In this document: positions 57,355 to 64,000 of the stretch, one piece after another
Numbering within the stretch: the first letter of the stretch is position 1
Layout of the letters: every line of letters begins with the position of its first letter
Source: Dactylis glomerata
Lineage: Eukaryota; Streptophyta; Magnoliopsida; Poales; Poaceae
Assembly: GCA_007115705.1 (NCBI GenBank)
Contig: QXEO01000240.1
Location: 1,089,290-1,153,289 of the forward strand
DNA length: 64,000 nucleotides
Reading direction: 5' to 3'
The notes under the pieces: model-generated
Seen by the model: the letters and a program-made list of their open reading frames with translations, nothing else
What the model was told of the DNA's origin: nothing
Databases searched by the model: none
Translations under genes and position numbers: made by a program

Positions 57355-58978
57355 TGATGTCTCACATGACCAGTTGGGAAACCCCAAGAAGAAGGTATGA
57401 TGCGCACAACAGTAAATCTTCCCTCAGTTATGATACCAAGGTTTAATCAGGAGAAAGAAATCACTCTCGAAGGTTGTTGCTAGCTGACTTTGTCAACAGC
57501 GCCAGAAGGAGTCTTTGATGGCGCGGTATCTGCACCAGCAACAACGTGGAACCTGCACACAACACAACCAAGATACTTTGCCCCAACTTGTAGTGAGGTT
57601 GTCAATCTCACCGGTTTGCTGATAACAAAGAATTAAACGTATCGTGTGGAAGATGATATTTGTTTGCAATAAGTAAATAAATAATTGCGGAAAGTAAATA
57701 GTGCTTCATTAGAAAATAATATATGTAAAAGAATGGACCGGGGTCCACAGTTCACTAGAGGTGTCTCTCCATAAAGATAAATAACATGCTCGGTAAACAA
57801 ATTACAGTTGGGCAATTGACAGAATAAAGAGTCCAAAACAATGCATGTACATGTCATGAAGATCACTATGAGATTCACTTGGGCATTACAACATAATACA
57901 TAGACCGTAATCCAACTGCATCTATGACTAATAATCCACCCGCCGGATATCATTCGAACAACCGTTGGGTATTAAGTTGCAAGCAACAGATTATCGCCTT
58001 AAGCAAAGTGTGTAATGTAAACAATACAAATGTCCTTGAAGAAGAGATTGTTGTTTTCTCCCTAGTAGCAACAACACATCTACAACCTTAGAAGTTATTG
58101 TCACTCTCCCAGATTACTAGAGGCATGAACCCACTATCGAGCATAAATACTCCCTCTTGGAGTCACTAGCATCTACTCGGCCAAGATATCTACTAGCTAC
58201 GAAGATCATGCAAGATAATAAAAAACATAGACATGATAAATCAACAATCAACTTGACATAGTAATTAATATTCATCGGACCCCAACAAACACAACATGTA
58301 GAATTACATAATGATGATCTTGATCATGATAGGCAGCTCACAAGATCTAAACATGAAGCACATGGAGGAGAAGACAACCATCTAGCTACTGCTATGGACC
58401 CGTAGTCCAAGTTAGACTACTCACGCATCACTCCAGAGGCTGGCATGGTGATGAAGAAGGCCTCCGGTGATGATTCCCCTCTCCGGCAGGGTGCTGGGAA
58501 GAGCTTCTGGACCATCCCGATCTCGGCATGACGACGGCGGCAGCCTGTAGTCTGTTTTCTGGAAAAGTGTTTGTCCCCTTAGGGTTTTTCTATCAAAGGG
58601 AATTTATAGGCGGAAGGGCGATGTCAGGAGGTGGACCAGGTGGTCACACCACCTGGTGGCGCGGCAAGGGGGTGGCCCGCGCCACCCTATGGTACGGCTG
58701 CCTCTTGGTCCCTCTCCGTCTCTCCTCCGGACTCCGTCTTCGTGTCAGGTAAATAGGAACTTAGGCTTTCGTTTCGTCCAATTCCGAGAATATTTCCTGT
58801 GTAACTTTTCTGAAACACAAAAATAGCAGAAAACATGGAACTGGCACTGTGGCATCTCGTTAATAGGTTAGTTCTAGAAAATGCATAAAAATGCCATGAA
58901 GTATAAACAAAACACAAAGTAATTGGTGTAAAACAAGCATGGAGCATCAAAAATTATAGATACGTTTGAGACATATCA
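57355..58978 (-). repeat. element K left LTR
   Basis: 1,624 bp in reverse orientation. Left flank gcgta is the likely target duplication; its partner lies outside the window. Confidence 0.85.
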
Positions 58979-59216
58979 AGCATCCCCAAGCTTAACTCCT
59001 GCTTGTCCTCGAGTAGGTAAGTGATAACAAAACAATATTTTTTTAGGTGACATGCACCAACACAATCTTGATCAACTTAAAGTAAAGCATTGCATGCTGA
59101 GATCAAAGTACTCTAAACATGGGCATACGAGATATAATTCTAACCATAGAACTTAGCAACCATGTTACAACATGAAAAGAAACACAAACAAAAGATCATG
59201 AGTAATAATGCATTGA

Positions 59217-60389
59217 AAGGTGTATGTTTGTTTGAAGCATATAGAAAACATAGCAAAGTGGTATTCAGCTTGTCCCTCATGGAGTAGCAAAACATAAATG
59301 CATAGGACACCTTCAAAGTTCAAGAGGGTGACTAGATACAAATAATTTGAGAACAAGCAATACCATAATCATGAATCAATCAATAATAAATTTTGGGGGG
59401 GTATTTATGCTCGATAGTTGGGTTCATGCCTCTATTTAATCTGGGGGAGTGACAGAAACCTCTAAGGTTGTAGATGTGCTATTGCCACTAGGGAGAAAAC
59501 AACATTCATATGCTCAAGGGCATATGCTTTGTTTATATTACACACTTTGCTTAATGCAGTTATCTGTTGTTCGCAACTTAATACTTGTGGAGTTCTCAGA
59601 TTAATTCGCCACAAGTGGATTATTAGTCATAGATGCAGTTGGATGGCGGTCTATGTATCTTGTTGTAATGCCCAGAGTAAATCTCATAGTGATCCTCTCG
59701 ACATATGCATGTTGTATTTATTCTATCAATTGCCCAACTGTAATTTGTTTACCCAGCATGTGTTATTTTATCTTATGGAGAGACACCACTAGTTAACTAT
59801 GGACCCCGGTCCTATTTCCATTATATTGCTATGACCTGTTTACTTTACTCGCACTGTTTACTTTACTCGCATACTACTATCACTTTCCACTCGATACGCT
59901 CATACCCTTTGTTTCAAGCAAACCGGTGAGATTGACAACCTCATCGTAAGTTGGGAACAAAGTATTTGGTTGTGTTGTGTGCAGGTTCCGCGTTGCAGCT
60001 GGCAAAGCAAAGCTTGGACGAGGCGCCCTATAAATTGTCCGGAGCTGTCGCGAAGCTAGCAAGCATCACCTTCTTGAGTTTGGCTTTTTCCTACTGGATC
60101 GACAAACCTTGGTTTCTTACTGAGGGAAAAACTTGCTGTTATATTCATCAAACCTTCTCTTGGGGTTTCCCAATTGGCCGGTTATTTATCGCGCCATCAA
60201 TAGCAATCAAGGTGTATGTTTGTTTGAAGCATATATAAAACATAGCAAAGTGGTATTCAGCTTGTCCCTCATGGAGTAGCAAAACATAAATGCATAGGAC
60301 ACCTTCAAAGTTCAAGAGGGTGACTAGATACAAATAATTTGAGAACAAGCAATACCATAATCATGAATCAATCAATAATAAATTTTGGG
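59217..60389. repeat. 181-bp direct repeats flanking a truncated opposite-strand LTR
   Basis: 59217-59397 and 60209-60389 are almost identical (I see one difference, atatagaaaac against atatataaaac). The 811 bp between them are the last half of a plus-strand LTR, from gggtatttatgctcgatag to gcgccatca (60199), plus nine bases. This LTR piece shares special features with the solo LTR at 25298-26929, such as catatgctcaagggcatatg. Confidence 0.85.
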
Positions 60390-62898
60390 ACCATGCACAT
60401 TATACTCAGAATGACAACTATGCTCTCTTAATCGGTGCATAAAGGTAGAAAATGAAAACTCAACATAAAAGTAAAAGAAAGGCCCTTCACAGAGGGAAGT
60501 AGTGATTGCAAGTTTTATAAATCTTCCAAAAATTATGGTACTAATTAGCTTTGAGCTCTCATTGCCCCCATCATAGGCATCTTGAGTGGTTAAAGTTAAT
60601 GCGAGTACAAATATGAGATATATGGTTGACAAGTCATGAGTTGAAAATCTCATGTCCCGTGAATACGAGTACCTAAACCGCATGCTACTCAACTTAGGTC
60701 CCAAGCAAGTTCTTGTCATTGTAAGCATACATGTATCATTGAGAACGCCAACGGGGTACCTCCTGCCCGTGGATATGGAATCTTTCCCATATCAAAAGGA
60801 CAGGACAAACATAAAATGAACGCCTCGACATCTCTTTTATTTACCATTGGGTATAGCTTTTTATTTTGAGATGTGTCGTCGAATATCCACTATGGTTATG
60901 CTGTAAATTTCCGCCATGAATGATGCATGGTTTAGATTAGCGGCCCCGGCGTTTCTCTAACACATATGCAAACTCTATGAGCTCACAAGTTTCCAACCTA
61001 TTTCACATCGCTAGGCATTCATAAACAAAAGATCATGATATCAACTAAATAAGAATAAGTGCAATGTTGAAAGCGTGCCCCATGACAGCATGGCTGAGCT
61101 AACTCCCAACTTACAACTTGCAAGCATATAATCAACATAAGAGAGCCACAATGGTCAAGTTTATTAAGTGCAAGAAAGTAAATGTGCCATCAAAAGTTTG
61201 TGAGATCTTTACTAACTAATTTTCTCATAACAAAAAGTTTAATTTGGAAGATAGATAAAAGCAACACGAATATACTTGGAATAGCAAATTGCTAATAGGT
61301 AGATATGGTGGACACATTGGAAAACTTTGGTTGTTGGGAGTTGGATGCACGAGAAGTATTCCCTCTCAATACAGGTGAAGGCTAGCAAAAGACTGGGAGC
61401 GACCAACTAAGAGAGCAATAACGGCCATAATCATGCATAGCGACAAAACATTATTAACCAAAGCATAAAGTGGTATCGCAAGTCAAAAACCAAATGATCA
61501 TAGAGGCTTGAGGCAACTGGTTAAAGTCAAACATAGTGTAAGCATGCGCCAAGTCACCCAAATAAAGCAACAAAGGAGAATACTACAAAAATCTGCTTCA
61601 AGATAAAAACAACGCATGATTCTTTCAAAGGCACATTAAGCACTCTCAGTTATTTGAGACAAGTCATGCTACAACAACAACTACTAAGCATATAATAAAA
61701 ATAATATCAAGCATTACATGATAAAGTCTAAGCAATAGTCTAAACAAGCTCCCTTTTTGCATCACTATAAGCATAAAACAATTTACTCTTTTCCAACACC
61801 AATCAACCTTTTTGAAACAACTCCCAAAGATGAAAACCAACAAAGACCAGAGGTATAAAAACACCTAGCTACAAATAACTAACAAATTCTGAACAAAAAA
61901 TAAGGAGAAAAATAAAAACTAAACGCAGTACTAGAAAAAGAGAACACTCGTTGAACGATAAAAGTGAAAACTAGAGTGTTCTAGGCAATGAAAACGGAGT
62001 GTGTCTTCTCTAAAAGAAACATGTTGGGGTACAACCATTTATTGCAGCAAACAAAACAAAAGAAAACTGAAAGCAAAAATAAAAGACGCTGCAAGAAAAA
62101 CACATAGCATATGAAGCAATAAAAATATAGTGTCTTAAAAGATGACCTGATATTTTTGTTGATAAAGAAGGGGTGCCGTGGGGGCATCCCCAAGCTTTGA
62201 CACTTGTACTTCTTGAATATTTATTGGGGTGACATGGGCATCCCCAAGCTTAAGCTTTTGTCCATACTTCATCTTATCTCATCATTCTCCTTTCCCTACA
62301 CTTGAAAATTTCCTTCATACAAAACTTCACACAATTCTCATTAGCAACATTAGTTTATGCAAGATAGTAAATCCACTCTTGGTTCAGTTTCAACTCAAGT
62401 ATAACATATATTAACACATAAGCTACTGTATCAACTTCCTCAAAAAGTTCCATGATCAAAAGAACTCAAAAAGAAAGAGATCAAGAGGCAAATGCAAATA
62501 GTGGCAGCTGTCAAAACAGAACAGCTAGTAAAGATCAATTTTTTCAAAAATCTTCCTTTGCTCAAATCGAAAAGTGCACAACTAATTAAAGTTAGAAAAT
62601 AACCTGGGGCATGTGCACAAGAAATCGCAGATCAAAATAACATTCTGGGAATTTTCACAAATTTTTACGGTACAACACAGAAATCTGTTTTAGGACAGCA
62701 ACTTCCCCAAATCTTACCTTCCTCCAATTAGAGGTTCTTCTTGGCACAAAAACAAAATAAAAATTATAAGGAGAGGTCATTACAGTAGTAATAACTTCCA
62801 AAACTAAAAAAAAGAAAAATTAATGAAAAGAAAATATTGGGTTATCTCCCAAGAGTGCTTTTCTTTAACGCCTTTGAGCTAGGCGCAAAAAGTGAGAA

Positions 62899-63493
62899 TC
62901 AAGTATTTTCAGGCGGAGAAGCATTAAGATCAATAGCAGAAGTCTTTTCAACAAGGAATTGTATTTTATCCAAATGAGTTTTAGAAGATCCTCTCTGAAC
63001 ACTCTTGGGTTTACTACTTTCATCAAAAGGGTTTTCAGGAACAATCCAATCAATTTTTTTCCAAAGCGTCATGCATTCCTACGAGTTTGAAAGGTATTGT
63101 TACTTTGATTTCTTCCTTATTCGTACCAACAACATCTACATGTGAGCCAAGCATATTAAAACGCTCAAAAACTTTCCTAGCTTCTATAACTACATCTCTA
63201 AATTCTTTATGCAAAGTCTCCAAAATAAAATCTCTCTTTTCAGAGTATTCGATATCATGAAGCTTAAGAAACATTTACTGCATAAAGGGATTAAGGTTAA
63301 CAAACCTAGCCTCCAACATGTGAACTAAGTAAGTAGTATCAACTTCATAACTAGGAGCAAGTTCGGCTAAAGATCTATCCTCAATATCTTTGTGCTTACT
63401 GACATGATTAAAGAACTCTTCAATGTTATCTTTTCCAATTATAGAACCACTACATATTGATAGGTCTTCCAGAACGTACTTAGGGAACAACAT
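62899..63493 (-). pseudogene. element K copy of the unrecognised 198-residue frame
   Basis: Reads MLFPKYVLEDLSICSGSIIG to NLNPFMQ, an in-frame TAA (63275-63277), FLKLHDIEYSEKRDFILETL to HDALEKN, then a shift near 63053. After the shift the original frame resumes toward the same end as in J and G. Two lesions make it a pseudogene. It is closer to the G copy than to the J copy in residues such as GKDNIEEFFNHVSK. Confidence 0.75.
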
Positions 63494-63688
63494 AATAAAC
63501 TAAAAGTAGGAGTAACAAAATACCAACTATAAAAGGAACTATTTTTTTGTATTTTTGATAAAAAGATGCAAACAAAAATAAAGTAAATAAACTAAGCAAA
63601 ACAATAAACGCAGTAAAAATATTGGAAGTGAGAGACTCCCCTTGCGGAAATCCTCTTTCTCCCCGACAACGACGCCAGAAAATTGTCT

Positions 63689-64000
63689 TGATGTCTCACA
63701 GGACCAGTTGGGAAATGCCAAGAGGAAGGTATGATGAGCACAACAGTAAATCTTCCCTCGGTTATGATACCAAGGTTTAATTGACCAGTAGGAGAAAGAA
63801 ATCACTCCCGAAGGTTGTTGCTAGCTGACTTTGTCAACGGCGCCAGAAGCAGTCTTTGATGGCGAGGTATCTACGCCAGGAGCAAAGTGGAACCTGCACA
63901 CAACACAACTAAGATACTTTGCCCCAACTTGCATTGAGGTTGTCAATCTCACCAGTTTGCTGATAACAAAGGATTAAACGTAACGTGTGGAAGATGATAT
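63689..64000 (-). repeat. element K right LTR, partial
   Basis: Starts tgatgtctcacagg right after the primer site and runs to the window edge. Confidence 0.85.

Larger units (their letters stand above)
57355..64000 (-). mobile_element. element K: non-autonomous Athila-like element (continues past the edge)
   Basis: Left LTR 57355-58978 (tgatgtctcacatg to gacatatca), interior, primer site (TGGCGTCGTTGTCGGGG, minus) at 63660-63677, then the second LTR from 63689, cut by the window edge. The interior carries a broken copy of the 198-residue frame and an internal rearrangement at 59217-60389. gag and pol are absent. Confidence 0.85.

Overview
This window looks like a grass nuclear chromosome, most likely wheat, barley, Aegilops or a close relative (Triticeae). 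The basis is intron-containing plant genes buried in nested LTR retrotransposons of Athila and Tat type, a CACTA transposon carrying AP2-like and RNase H1-like gene debris, and Stowaway, Harbinger, hAT-like and Helitron insertions. No rRNA gene, CRISPR array or bacterial operon is present. All family names below come from motif reading by eye; no database search was possible.

1-22 kb, the gene region. Two tandem minus-strand copies of an ankyrin-repeat plus TPR gene lie here. Copy 1 (845-8992) shows nine clean exons and loses its last two exons off the left edge. Copy 2 (14895-22046) has all eleven exons but carries one extra base in its TPR exon, which shifts the frame. The copies match exon for exon, and their introns have been invaded independently. 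Copy 1 has a 3.1-kb Helitron with canonical ends and a truncated poly-A element. Copy 2 has a Stowaway MITE and an hAT-like insert. Between them lies a degenerate repeat region, including a 61-bp LINE tail with its own target duplication, and a 5'-truncated LINE whose reverse transcriptase-to-RNase H frame is broken by a single stop codon.

22-36.7 kb, DNA transposons. A Harbinger-type element (22633-24946) carries an intact three-exon Myb/SANT-like gene and sits inside a copia relic. A CACTA element starts at 25057 and has itself been hit by a solo LTR (25298-26929, perfect TSD) and by a young Tat-type Gypsy element (28550-35895). The Gypsy element has gag, protease, RT and RNase H on the minus strand but no integrase. 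In that place it carries, on the opposite strand, a compact gene for a protein with two AT-hooks and a B3 domain, with its own TATA box and poly-A signal. This is the most interesting feature of the window.

36.7-64 kb, nested Athila-like elements sharing one LTR family of about 1.6 kb. Element G (minus, from 36738) is split in its right LTR by element H (plus, 42271-56867). H is split between gag and protease by element J (plus, 45678-52267). G is split again by element K (minus, 57355 to beyond the edge). H has decayed gag-protease coding. J, G and K instead encode an unrecognised protein of about 198 residues, intact only in J. K also contains an 811-bp block with a truncated opposite-strand LTR between two 181-bp direct repeats.
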